Shown: positions 7,614 to 16,029 of the stretch, in pieces
How the letters are laid out: each line of letters begins with the position of its first letter
How positions within the stretch are numbered: position 1 is the first letter of the stretch
Assembly: GCA_963732405.1 (NCBI GenBank)
Contig: CAVSZG010000001.1
Location: 2,666,001-2,730,000 of the forward strand
DNA length: 64,000 bases
Direction of reading: 5' to 3'
DNA from: JAUIAI01 sp963732405
GTDB taxonomy: Bacteria > Pseudomonadota > Gammaproteobacteria > Burkholderiales > Burkholderiaceae_E
Notes under the pieces: generated by a model
The model's input: the letters and a program-made list of their open reading frames with translations, nothing else
Told to the model about the DNA's origin: nothing
The model's database searches: none
Program-made: the position numbers and the translations under genes

Positions 7614-10600
7614 TCAGTCCGCGTCGGTGGCGAACGCCGGCCGGTGGGTGTCGAGCGATTGGCCCGCGCCGGGCGGGCTGCCGCCCGGATGGTCGGTCGT
7701 GAATGAACTGACGCCGGCGCGAGCGGCGAAGGTTTCGATGGGCATGGCCTCACCGAGCATCTGACCCTGTCCGTAGTCCATTCCGATGGAGCGCAGCATC
7801 TCCAGGGTTTCAGGATCCTCGATCCCGTCGGCCAGGCAGTCCATCTGAAGTTCATGCGCCAGGGTCTGCATGGTCCTGATGATCGGTGCGGTGGACCGCT
7901 CGCCGCGCAGCGCTCCCACGAAACCGCGATCGATTTTCAGAAAGCTGGCCGGGATTTCGGCGATGGACGAGAAATTCGAATAGCCACTGCCGAATTCATT
8001 GAGCGCCAGCCTGGCCCCGGTGCTGCGGACCGACTCGACGAAGCGTTTCATCATGAAAATGTCCTGCATCGCCACCGCCTCGGTCATCTCCACGACCACC
8101 CGGTCGGCCACCGAGGCGTGCTTCTGCAGCAAGGCGATCACGAAGGTCTTGAAGAATTCGTCATTGAGCGAGGTGCCGGACAGATGCACTGAAATGAAGT
8201 CGAACTGCCGGGCGGCGACGGCGTTCTCGCTGAGCCATTCGAGGGTTCGGCGCAGCACCCAGCGATCGATCCGGGTCATCTCGCCGCTTTGTTCGGCGGC
8301 CCGGATCAACGGCTCGGCCGACATGAGCGTGCCGTCGTCCTCCCGGTGGCGCAGCTGGATCTGGCCGGCATAAGCGGCCGGTTTGCGCAGCGCGAAGATC
8401 GGTTGTGCAAACAACTCGAATTCGGCGAATGTCTGCTCCTCATGCAGACGGGTGACGATCGACAATTCCTTCATACGGCGCTGGATCAAGGCCTGCGGAT
8501 CCATGCACATCACCACCTGGTTGCGTCCCCGCCGCTTGGCTTCCTGGCAGGCACGGTCGGCGCCGGCGATCAATTCGGCCTGCGGCAGGCCGGCAATGAG
8601 CCGGAACACCCCGATACTGGCCGTGACCGAGAAGCTGCGGTCATTCAGGTGATATGGATGCTCGGTAATGGCTGCCAGCGCTTTCCAGGCCAGCCCTTCC
8701 TGGACGCTCTGGTCGGCAGCAGCCAGCATGATCACGAACTCGTCGCCACCCAGGCGGGAGATCACGGCCTCGTCGCCCAGCGCCCGGCGCAGGCGTGCCA
8801 CGACGTCGATCAGAACCACATCACCTGCCTGATGGCCGAACATATCGTTGAGCATCTTGAATCGATCAAGATCCACATAACAGAGCGCGGCCGGGCCGAG
8901 GTCCCGGTCGTTGGCGATGGCCTCGTCGATCCGGTTGCTCAGCCCCAGGCGATTCAGGGCGCCGGTGAGCGGGTCGTGCTGGGCCGCGGCGGCCAGCCTT
9001 TCCCTGGCCTCACGCTGCTCGGTCACATCGGACACGCTGGCCTCGTACGAGCCCGGCTTGCCGCGGGCCAGGATTCGCAGCCAGCGCGTCGACTGCCCGT
9101 TGTCCAGCCGGTGTTCGAAGTCGCACTCATCGTGCAGGGCGAGCTCCTGACTGATGCGTTGACGCAGTTCGATCGGAAACGATGCATCGAGCGCCGGCGT
9201 CTGTGCCCGGTCGGCCACCGTGGGATCCAGCTCCACGGGATCACGCAGATCGAACATGCGTGCAAAGCCTTCGTTATAGCGCTCCACGCGCAGGTCCTCA
9301 CCAACGGACACCAGACCGATCGGCACCGTGCGATAGACGTCTTCATACCGGCCCAGCAGGGCGATGGCATCTGCCTGGGTATTGAGCCGGCGCCGACGCT
9401 CCCGCGCGAGCGTCATGCCCACCGCCATGCCGGTCAGAACAGCCGCGATCAACGACGCCTGTTCGGCGCGCAACCAGGGCGAGGTGCTCTGGACGATGCC
9501 CATCACATACAGGAGGTCGGCCACTGCCCCCGTCACGTCGATGACTACGCCGGCCAGAAACCACCAGGTGGTGACGTCTGTTGCCTGGCGCATGGCATAC
9601 CAGAGTGACCAGCCGATCGCCGCGATCGTGACCAGTGCGATGATCCAGAGGCTGATCTGGAAGACCATGAATGGCAGGAAGAATGCACAGGCGAGCATCA
9701 CGCCGGACAGCTGGTGGGCGCGCCTGGCGAATCGCTCGGCCGGCGTGCCCCGCGTTTCATGGTGAAACAGGGTGCGCACCAGCATCACCGTGGCAAACGG
9801 GAACGCGAAATAGACCAACTGACGAAGTTGCAGGCCGATCAGCGAACCGGCCGCCTCGCCGAATGCGAAATAGTGGTAGCCCGACTCCATGACGACAAAG
9901 CCGCAGCGGGCCAGCAGCCAGACGCCAAACACCAGGAAATACGTCACGCGTCCTGCGGTGGCGGCGGCCACCGCATAGAGCGACAGAAACATCAGGGCGC
10001 CAATCAGCAGAATGATCCGCTGCTGCTTTTTCTCCTGCGCGGCGACGAAGGCATCGTCCCGCCAGAGTTCGGCGCGCATCGACGAAATCCCGATCGGTTC
10101 ATAACGTACGATGAGTTCAAGCGCCTTGCCGGCCAGATACGAGGGTTCTTCGATCGCGAAGCCGGGAAAGCTGCGGCGGGCGTTTTCGGGATCGACATGA
10201 GCACCCGCACGCCCGCGCAAGACCAGCGTGCCGGTCTCGTCGAACATCATGAATTCGGCCAGACCGACGTTCTTTTCGGTCAGATGAAGGGTGCGTACCG
10301 TCGATCCGGGGGCAGCCGGGATCAGCACGCGCAGCCAGACCACGGGCCGACCCAGGCCGGCTCGATGCCGGCTGGTCCTGGGCACCGACCTCAACTGGGC
10401 GCGCATCGATTCCATGGCGGACAGACCCGTGGGGGATTCGATCGCCTGCAGCTCCAGCTCAAGGGTATGACTGCGGTTGCTGTCCGTATAGTTGAAGAAC
10501 CAGAAGGCGAAGGCCCCGACCAGGGCGAGAATCAGCCAGCCGGTGACCCGCAGCTGCGGCGACCAGCCCACAGCCGCCGCGCTGGTGGCGGACTCGATGG

Positions 10601-10634
10601 CATGGGGCAAACGTTGTCGGTTGCCGGGCAACAC
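7614..10634 (-). CDS. membrane GGDEF protein with 7TM-DISM sensor, PAS and degenerate EAL
   Basis: This is a cyclic-di-GMP signalling protein of 1006 residues. Domain order: signal/TM helix (about 30-50), DISM-type extracytoplasmic domain (55-195), seven-helix DISM membrane region (205-410), PAS-like domain (425-540), GGDEF (555-715) and EAL-like domain (730-985). The diguanylate cyclase motif RLGGDEF is intact at 627-633, but no RxxD inhibitory site is seen at the expected position before it. The EAL domain looks inactive: the EAL triad is replaced by QIQ (758-760), the usual Asn in SVNLS is His (SVHLS), and the DDFG motif reads NEFG (879-882). The likely net activity is c-di-GMP synthesis, with the EAL part acting as a binding or regulatory module. 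The start is GTG with AGGAG 3 bases upstream; the adjacent TTG is possible. Confidence 0.93.
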   Translation of the reverse strand: MLPGNRQRLPHAIESATSAAAVGWSPQLRVTGWLILALVGAFAFWFFNYTDSNRSHTLELELQAIESPTGLSAMESMRAQLRSVPRTSRHRAGLGRPVVWLRVLIPAAPGSTVRTLHLTEKNVGLAEFMMFDETGTLVLRGRAGAHVDPENARRSFPGFAIEEPSYLAGKALELIVRYEPIGISSMRAELWRDDAFVAAQEKKQQRIILLIGALMFLSLYAVAAATAGRVTYFLVFGVWLLARCGFVVMESGYHYFAFGEAAGSLIGLQLRQLVYFAFPFATVMLVRTLFHHETRGTPAERFARRAHQLSGVMLACAFFLPFMVFQISLWIIALVTIAAIGWSLWYAMRQATDVTTWWFLAGVVIDVTGAVADLLYVMGIVQSTSPWLRAEQASLIAAVLTGMAVGMTLARERRRRLNTQADAIALLGRYEDVYRTVPIGLVSVGEDLRVERYNEGFARMFDLRDPVELDPTVADRAQTPALDASFPIELRQRISQELALHDECDFEHRLDNGQSTRWLRILARGKPGSYEASVSDVTEQREARERLAAAAQHDPLTGALNRLGLSNRIDEAIANDRDLGPAALCYVDLDRFKMLNDMFGHQAGDVVLIDVVARLRRALGDEAVISRLGGDEFVIMLAAADQSVQEGLAWKALAAITEHPYHLNDRSFSVTASIGVFRLIAGLPQAELIAGADRACQEAKRRGRNQVVMCMDPQALIQRRMKELSIVTRLHEEQTFAEFELFAQPIFALRKPAAYAGQIQLRHREDDGTLMSAEPLIRAAEQSGEMTRIDRWVLRRTLEWLSENAVAARQFDFISVHLSGTSLNDEFFKTFVIALLQKHASVADRVVVEMTEAVAMQDIFMMKRFVESVRSTGARLALNEFGSGYSNFSSIAEIPASFLKIDRGFVGALRGERSTAPIIRTMQTLAHELQMDCLADGIEDPETLEMLRSIGMDYGQGQMLGEAMPIETFAARAGVSSFTTDHPGGSPPGAGQSLDTHRPAFATDAD

Positions 10635-10859
10635 GAACTCCTGGCGGCGGATGGGCGGCGGCTCAGCATCACTGTAGAGTCAAACGGATCGGCGGCGACG
10701 GCCGGCCCGATGCGCGCAGCTGCGCGCGGGTCAGGCGGCAGATGGACGGATGCGCGGGTGTCGCCTGGGTGCGAAAAGGCCCTGCCTGGCTGGGTAATCC
10801 CGGTCGCCGGCGCCCGCCAGCCGACCGCCGGTCGCCCTGACGGGCGGGGCATGACCGAT

Positions 10860-12293
10860 TCAGGCGTCGATGGGGCCGACATCCCGGATGTTGATCCGAC
10901 GACGCAGGTAGGCGCGCCAGGAACGGGGCAGCGTGCGCAAGGTGTTCGCGTAATACAGGGCCCGGAACAGACGAACCGAAGGCCAGATCGGTGTCTTGTC
11001 GAAAATGTCGCCGGCCAGCACCGACAGGAGCGCTTCGCGCATGCGCAGCGTGTTGCGCGGGGCCATGAACAGATCGCGCATGGTCGGCTGCGTGATCCGG
11101 TAGATGAACCATGAAAATTCGCGTGGTCCCTTGTGCGAGATCCGGGCATAGTCGGCCAACGCGGCCGGCGCGCGTGCCGGATCCTTCAGCGCGACATCGA
11201 TCGCTTCGCTGGCCGCGAACGCCCCCTTCATGGCCAGCAACACCCCGGAGGAAAATACCGGATCGATGAACGCAAAGGCATCACCCAGCATCAGGTAATT
11301 TCTGCCGTGGCAGTGATCGGCGCTGTAGGAATAGTTACCGGTGGCGGTTACCGGGCTGATCCGGGTTGCGCCGGCCAGCCGCTCCTGCAGGGCCGGGCAC
11401 AGGGCGATGGTGTCGCGCATGAAATCGTTCAGGTCGCCCTTGCGCGTCTTGAGGTAGTAAGGCCAGCAGACGGCGCCGATGCTGGTCGTACCGTCGGTCA
11501 GTGGAATGAACCAGAACCAACCGTGGTCGAACCAGAAGATCGTGATGTTGCCTTCTTCGTCGCCACTCAGGCGGCGCGCCCCGTCGTAGTGGGCATACAG
11601 CGCGGCGCTGTTGTGTTTCGGATTCTTGCGCTTGGCCTTGAGCCGCCCCGCCAGGAAGGTATCGCGACCCGAGGCGTCGATGAGGAAGCGCGCCTGCCAT
11701 CGGCCCGCGCCTTGCGCGGCGTCACCCAGCCCGGCCGGATCGACGGTCAGCGCCACGCCGCCGTCGGCACAGTGCAGGTCGACATCGCTGACCCGTGCGT
11801 TTTCGTGAACCTGCGCACCCATTTCACGGGCCCGCTCGAGCAGAATCTGGTCAAGGTCGGCCCGCCTGACCTGGAATGAATAGGGGACGGATTTGTCCCA
11901 GCATTGTGCGAAAGTCAGCAGGGCCGGTGCTTCGTGAACCGGCGAGACCAGTTCGATGCCATTTTTTCGCATGGACACGGCGGCGATCCGGCCAGTCACG
12001 CCCAGGCGGTCGAACAGCGGAATATTGGCCGGCAACAAGGATTCGCCGATATGAAAACGAGGGAAGCGGGCCTGCTCGAACAGGGTCACGTGGTAGCCCA
12101 GTTCTGAGAGCAGGCAGGCGGCGGTAGCGCCCCCGGGGCCGCCCCCGATGATCGCGATGTCAGTCGAGCGATGGGCGTGGCACCCACCCCGACCGGCATC
12201 GGCTGCCGGCACCTGTCCGCCATCCGGAACGACGGGGCCGGACGGATTGACGTCGGCAGCAAAGGCGGTCATGGTTGATCTCGTGGCGAACAT
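10860..12293 (-). CDS. flavin-dependent halogenase-like FAD oxidoreductase of the aryl-polyene cluster
   Basis: This FAD enzyme belongs to the tryptophan/phenolic halogenase superfamily. The dinucleotide motif IIGGGPGGATAA is near residue 48, followed by FHIGESLLP in the position of the family GES(T/L)xP motif. The family hallmark WxWxIP, which separates halogenases from hydroxylating monooxygenases, is met exactly by GWFWFIP. A lysine in MRKNGIEL lies where the catalytic lysine is expected. The flavin-binding NYLMLGDAFAFIDPVFSSG follows. The gene points away from the PlsC gene across a 115-base promoter region and borders the APE genes. Brominated aryl polyenes (xanthomonadins) are known, so halogenation or oxidation of the aryl head group is the likely role. 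A start at 12272 (MTAFAADV) is an alternative. Confidence 0.8.
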   Translation of the reverse strand: MFATRSTMTAFAADVNPSGPVVPDGGQVPAADAGRGGCHAHRSTDIAIIGGGPGGATAACLLSELGYHVTLFEQARFPRFHIGESLLPANIPLFDRLGVTGRIAAVSMRKNGIELVSPVHEAPALLTFAQCWDKSVPYSFQVRRADLDQILLERAREMGAQVHENARVSDVDLHCADGGVALTVDPAGLGDAAQGAGRWQARFLIDASGRDTFLAGRLKAKRKNPKHNSAALYAHYDGARRLSGDEEGNITIFWFDHGWFWFIPLTDGTTSIGAVCWPYYLKTRKGDLNDFMRDTIALCPALQERLAGATRISPVTATGNYSYSADHCHGRNYLMLGDAFAFIDPVFSSGVLLAMKGAFAASEAIDVALKDPARAPAALADYARISHKGPREFSWFIYRITQPTMRDLFMAPRNTLRMREALLSVLAGDIFDKTPIWPSVRLFRALYYANTLRTLPRSWRAYLRRRINIRDVGPIDA

Positions 12294-12388
12294 GAAGAGG
12301 GAGCGAAGACCGGATCTGCCTGATTCCAGGCAGTGATGAACCCGGAAGCGTCGGCGTCAGACTCACGCGGAGCATTCCACACTGATCA

Positions 12389-12400
12389 AATTATATAATT
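12389..12400. promoter_or_regulatory. palindromic AT-rich promoter core between halogenase and PlsC genes
   Basis: AATTATATAATT is a perfect 12-base palindrome containing TATAAT at 12394-12399 (and on the opposite strand as well), so it can serve as a -10 box in both directions of this divergent pair. The -10 is only 9 bases from the ATG at 12409, which implies a leaderless or nearly leaderless rightward transcript. Confidence 0.5.
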
Positions 12401-12408
12401 CCTGTGCA

Positions 12409-13212
12409 ATGGCGATAGCAAGCACTTTATTGACCGGGCGGGCCAGACCGCTGCGGGCGCTGCGCGGTCACCTGATTCTGATGGGCGCGTTGCTCGTCGT
12501 CGGCCTTTGCATGGTGGGCACGCTGATGATTCTGCTGGTCGCCAGCGTGCTGGGTCCGCCGGTGCGCCGGCGGCGGCGCAGCCAGGCCATCATCTCCGGC
12601 CTGTTCCGGGGTCTGTTGTATCTGGGCAATCGAAGCGGCATCGTCCAGTCCGATCTGTCCGAACTGGATGCGCTGGTCGATCGTGGGCCGCTGGTGGTGG
12701 TCGCGAATCATCCCTGTCTGCTCGATGCCATGTTGATCGTCTCGCGTCTGCCCGCCGCGGTCTGCATCATGAAGTCGCAGTTGTGTCGTCATCCGCTCCT
12801 GGGGGTGGGCTCCTGGCTGGCCGGGTACGTGCCCAACGGCTCGCCGACCCAGTTGGTTCGCCAGTCGGTCCGGGCACTGGCCGAGGGCAGCCAGCTCGTG
12901 GTGTTTCCGGAAGGCACGCGTACCCATGGCCGGCCGATGGCCGACATGAAGGGCGCGTTTGCGACGATTGCGGTGCGCGCGGCCTGTCCGGTCGTCATGG
13001 TGGCCATCGACGCCGATTCCGACTATGCAACCAAAGGGTGGCCGCTGTGGCGACTGCCGACGTTTCCCCTGCGCTACCGGATCCGGTTGATTGGTGAGCT
13101 CGATGGCGTATCCAGTCGTGAGGTGTTGATGCGCGACACCGCCCTGCGATTCGATCGCGAACTGGCGCCGGTTGCTGCGGTGGCGGCGCGAGAGTCTCTT
13201 GCGCGCCCCTGA
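12409..13212 (+). CDS. PlsC-type 1-acyl-glycerol-phosphate acyltransferase family protein (ApeD-like)
   Basis: This is a membrane-bound lysophospholipid acyltransferase-family enzyme, 267 residues. An N-terminal hydrophobic helix (about residues 22-48) anchors it. The acyltransferase block I motif NHPCLLD (NHxxxxD) lies near residue 99, and block III FPEGTR near 165. In aryl-polyene clusters such enzymes (ApeD) are proposed to help attach the polyene to a lipid carrier. It overlaps the following glycosyltransferase by 41 bases, so the two are cotranscribed. The proximity of the -10 box suggests either a leaderless start here or a start further inside (for example the ATG before GALLVVG). Its exact acyl acceptor is unknown. 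Confidence 0.85.
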   Translation: MAIASTLLTGRARPLRALRGHLILMGALLVVGLCMVGTLMILLVASVLGPPVRRRRRSQAIISGLFRGLLYLGNRSGIVQSDLSELDALVDRGPLVVVANHPCLLDAMLIVSRLPAAVCIMKSQLCRHPLLGVGSWLAGYVPNGSPTQLVRQSVRALAEGSQLVVFPEGTRTHGRPMADMKGAFATIAVRAACPVVMVAIDADSDYATKGWPLWRLPTFPLRYRIRLIGELDGVSSREVLMRDTALRFDRELAPVAAVAARESLARP

Positions 13213-13999
13213 CCGCCACCTGGGCACTGACTGGTCAGCCCCGCTGGACGCACAACAGGCCTCCCACCTGGTACTGATTCCGTCGTACAACTCGGGTCGA
13301 TTACTGGTGCCGACCGTGAAAGCCGCATTGGCTGCCTGGCAACCGGTCTGGGTGATCATCGACGGCAGTGACGACGGCTCCGATCGATTGCTCGCCGAGT
13401 CATTGGGCGATGAGCCGAATCTGCGCATCTTCAGGCTGCCCGACAATCGAGGCAAAGGGGCGGCCGTATTACATGGCTTGCAGGAGGCGCTTCAGGCCGG
13501 TTATACCCATGCCTTGACGATGGATGCCGATGGTCAGCATCCAGCCCAGGAAATCCGACGCTTCATGCAGGCTTCCCTGGCCGATCCGGAGGCGATGATT
13601 CTGGGCGTGCCGATTTTCGATGACGACGCACCGGCGCTGCGGGTTCGTGGACGGCGCATCTCGAACTGGTGGGCCAATCTGGAGACTCACCAACGGGGCA
13701 TTGGCGACTCCCTGTTCGGTTTCAGGATCTATCCGATCGCTCCCCTGGTCGCCATCATGGAAGACCGCATCTGGATGCGCCGATTCGATTTTGATGTCGA
13801 AGCCGTGGTCCGCCTGAGTTGGCAGGGCGTGAAGCCGGTCAACCTGCCGGCCCCGGTGCGCTATCCACCACCCGGCGAGGGCGGGGTCTCCCACTTCAAT
13901 TACGTGCGCGACAATGCCCTGCTGAGCTGGATGCACCTGCGGCTGTTCGCGACCTATCTGGGCCGGTTGCTGGGCGGCAGGCACAAGATCGGACGCTGA
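13172..13999 (+). CDS. family 2 glycosyltransferase (ApeJ glycosyltransferase-like)
   Basis: This is a GT-A fold glycosyltransferase, 275 residues. After an N-terminal stretch of about 28 residues the domain starts ASHLVLIPSYNSG. The nucleotide-sugar metal motif is TMDADGQHP (DxD, about residue 115), and a catalytic-region FGFRIYP follows around 185. It has no obvious membrane segments. In several APE loci a GT2 domain and an LpxL-like acyltransferase are fused in one protein (ApeJ); here they are separate genes about 8 kb apart. The first residues overlap the PlsC gene, so the true start may be a little later. It is convergent with the methyltransferase at 14021. Confidence 0.85.
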   Translation: MLRWRRESLLRAPDRHLGTDWSAPLDAQQASHLVLIPSYNSGRLLVPTVKAALAAWQPVWVIIDGSDDGSDRLLAESLGDEPNLRIFRLPDNRGKGAAVLHGLQEALQAGYTHALTMDADGQHPAQEIRRFMQASLADPEAMILGVPIFDDDAPALRVRGRRISNWWANLETHQRGIGDSLFGFRIYPIAPLVAIMEDRIWMRRFDFDVEAVVRLSWQGVKPVNLPAPVRYPPPGEGGVSHFNYVRDNALLSWMHLRLFATYLGRLLGGRHKIGR

Positions 14000-14020
14000 G
14001 CGGCCAGCGATCAGGTCGAT

Positions 14021-14803
14021 TCAGGTCGGCCGCCTGGCGCGGTATTCCGAGAAGATCCCGGCCTCGACATGCCGCGTCACCTCGATGAATCCGGCCGTGC
14101 GGAGCGCCGCCAGAATCTGCTCGGGCGCAACGCAGGCCTCGATGGTGTCCCAGTAGTAGCGCCAGATCCGATCGCTCTGCGGCTGCCTGTCCTTGATCCT
14201 CACCATCATCGGCACCAGGTGGCGCATATAGGTGCGCAGCAACCATGCGGGCAGTCGGGCGCGCGGCGGGGTGATCTCGAGCAGGCAGATCCGGCCGCCG
14301 GGGCGCAGCACGCGATGGAACTCGTTGAATGCCAGACTCAACGAGTCGACATGTCGCAGTGCGAATCCCATGCTCAGGAAATCGGCACTCGCATCGGGTT
14401 GCGGAATCGCTTCGGCCTTGCCGATCAATCGCTGGAGCGCAGCCGGCAGATCGGCCTGGGCGATCATGCCGGGGCTGGGATCGACCCCGACGATCAGGGC
14501 GGGATCACCGACGATGGCCAAGGCCTCGCGGGCGACCAGACCGGTGCCGAAGCCGACATCGATCACCCGCATGCCCGGGGTCAGCCCGGCGCGTTTGAGC
14601 GCCTCCCGCCGATACCATGGGCCGGAGCCGAAACCGATGAGTCGTTCGGTCGCATCATATCGATCCGCATACTCATCGAAAATATCGCCCAGGAATTCCC
14701 GGCGCGACTGCGGGTCGGGATAATAATCTCTGAGCACGGGATGCGGCATGGACGGATCCCGATCCTGAGTTCCCGGGGGCTGATCGCTTCGTGGCGAGTT
14801 CAT
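14021..14803 (-). CDS. SAM-dependent methyltransferase (UbiE/class I type) of the APE operon
   Basis: This is the last gene of the thirteen-gene pigment operon. The 260-residue product has class I methyltransferase motif I as VIDVGFGTGLVA, motif II/III as GVDPSPGMIAQA, and FALRHVDSL followed by FHRVLRPGGRICLLEI, the layout of UbiE/COQ5-like enzymes. Ring O- or C-methylation of the aryl head, or of a quinone-like intermediate, is a reasonable inference, since methylated head groups occur in aryl polyenes. The ATG at 14803 overlaps the ketoreductase stop by four bases (ATGA), so it is translationally coupled. A longer in-frame extension upstream runs through the ketoreductase and is rejected. 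Confidence 0.86.
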   Translation of the reverse strand: MNSPRSDQPPGTQDRDPSMPHPVLRDYYPDPQSRREFLGDIFDEYADRYDATERLIGFGSGPWYRREALKRAGLTPGMRVIDVGFGTGLVAREALAIVGDPALIVGVDPSPGMIAQADLPAALQRLIGKAEAIPQPDASADFLSMGFALRHVDSLSLAFNEFHRVLRPGGRICLLEITPPRARLPAWLLRTYMRHLVPMMVRIKDRQPQSDRIWRYYWDTIEACVAPEQILAALRTAGFIEVTRHVEAGIFSEYRARRPT

Positions 14804-15534
14804 GCCAGTGCTCCATTGATGCCGATCGACTGGCCGCTGATATAGCCCGCATCCTCGGACACCAGAAACGAGACCAACGCAGCGACCTCGTCGGGGCGTC
14901 CGGCCCGCTTCATCGGCACCAGTTCCCGGATCCGCTCGGCAGTAAACGAACCGGCTGTCATGTCGGATTCGATGATGCCCGGACTCACCACGTTGCAGGT
15001 GATGCCCCGACTGGCCACCTCCAGCGCCAGGGACCGGCAGGCACCGACCAGTCCGGCCTTGGCTGCCGAATAATTGGTCTGTCCCCGATTGCCGATGTGC
15101 GCCGCCACCGATGCCATGCTGACGATTCGGCCCCAGCGTGTGCGGATCATCGGCATCAACAGTGGCTGGGTCACGTGAAAGAAACCGTTGAGCGATACAT
15201 CGATGACCCGTTTCCATTGTTCACTCGTCATGCCCGGCATCACCGCGTCATCATGCAGCCCGGCATTGTTGATGATGATCTGAATGGCGCCGGCGTCGAG
15301 CAGCATGGTCAGCGCCGACGTCGATGCGTCGGCGTCGGTAACATCGAAGGCCACGCTCTGCGCCGAACCACCCTGGGCCATGATTCGCTCGACCAGCGCC
15401 TGCGCGCCGGCCAGATTCCGGTTGGCGTGCGCGATCACATGCAGACCGTCGGCTGCGAGTCGGCAGGCGATCGCCTGGCCCAGGGCGCCACTGGCACCGG
15501 TGACAAGTGCTCGTTTCATGGGTGACTCAGTCAA
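14800..15534 (-). CDS. 3-oxoacyl-ACP reductase, ApeQ-like
   Basis: This is the ketoreductase of the aryl-polyene type II synthase: it reduces the beta-keto group after each condensation with NADPH. It is a 244-residue short-chain dehydrogenase of FabG type. The cofactor motif is VTGASGALGQAIA (residues 11-23), NNAG is at about 91, the catalytic Ser is in SMASVAAH, and YSAAK holds the catalytic Tyr and Lys. The C-terminus SGQSIGINGA is typical. The next gene overlaps it by ATGA. The ATG at 15519 (MKRALV) is an equally plausible start. Confidence 0.92.
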   Translation of the reverse strand: MTESPMKRALVTGASGALGQAIACRLAADGLHVIAHANRNLAGAQALVERIMAQGGSAQSVAFDVTDADASTSALTMLLDAGAIQIIINNAGLHDDAVMPGMTSEQWKRVIDVSLNGFFHVTQPLLMPMIRTRWGRIVSMASVAAHIGNRGQTNYSAAKAGLVGACRSLALEVASRGITCNVVSPGIIESDMTAGSFTAERIRELVPMKRAGRPDEVAALVSFLVSEDAGYISGQSIGINGALA

Positions 15535-15570
15535 TATCCGTGAGGTTGCCGCCCTGGCGTGGTCGAGTGC

Positions 15571-16026
15571 TCATGATCCGGTCCGGGCGAGGAAGACGAC
15601 GGTCAGGCGTCCGTCGGCGAGCAGTCGACCATCGGCCCGGATCACAAATCCATACAGCGCACCCTCCGAATCGCCCGAGATCAGAGTCACCAGAATATCC
15701 AGCGGTGAGGCCAGTGTGTCGATGCGCGCGACGTACAGATTGACCCGACGCACGCCCGCAATCACGCCATGGCGGCCACTTGCCAGTTCCGTGCGGGTTT
15801 TTCCTGGTGCCTGCAGTGCCGCATGCAAGGCCATCGCCTGAGCCGCGTATTCAATCAGAATCGCGGCACCCAGTCCCTGGTCGCCACGCAAGGGGTGCTC
15901 GGGCGACACATGACTGGTCGCCTGACAACTCAGGGTCTGGTCGTCCATGCCAATCATGCGCTCGAGCAGACACATGGCACCGCGGTGGGGGAGCAGGCCG
16001 GCAATGGCCAGGGCATCCAGGCTCAT
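15571..16026 (-). CDS. hotdog-fold beta-hydroxyacyl-ACP dehydratase-like protein, ApeP-like
   Basis: This 151-residue hotdog protein begins with the ApeP-type motif LLPHRGAMCLLERM, in which the His is the conserved residue of the family. In characterised aryl-polyene synthases the ApeP type partners with ApeI as a dehydratase complex. The segment LIEYAAQAMALHAAL forms the long hotdog helix. It sits between the ketoreductase and the chain-length-factor-like gene, the usual neighbourhood. It follows the CLF stop by three bases, implying coupling. Confidence 0.87.
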   Translation of the reverse strand: MSLDALAIAGLLPHRGAMCLLERMIGMDDQTLSCQATSHVSPEHPLRGDQGLGAAILIEYAAQAMALHAALQAPGKTRTELASGRHGVIAGVRRVNLYVARIDTLASPLDILVTLISGDSEGALYGFVIRADGRLLADGRLTVVFLARTGS

Positions 16027-16029
16027 CGT

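Noticed and set aside
8289..9608. Plus-strand frame in the GGDEF gene
   Set aside because: His/Gln/Gly-rich antisense reading; the GGDEF/EAL protein is certain.
9714..11114. Plus-strand frame across the GGDEF and halogenase gene borders
   Set aside because: It crosses two well-supported minus-strand genes and has no domain likeness.
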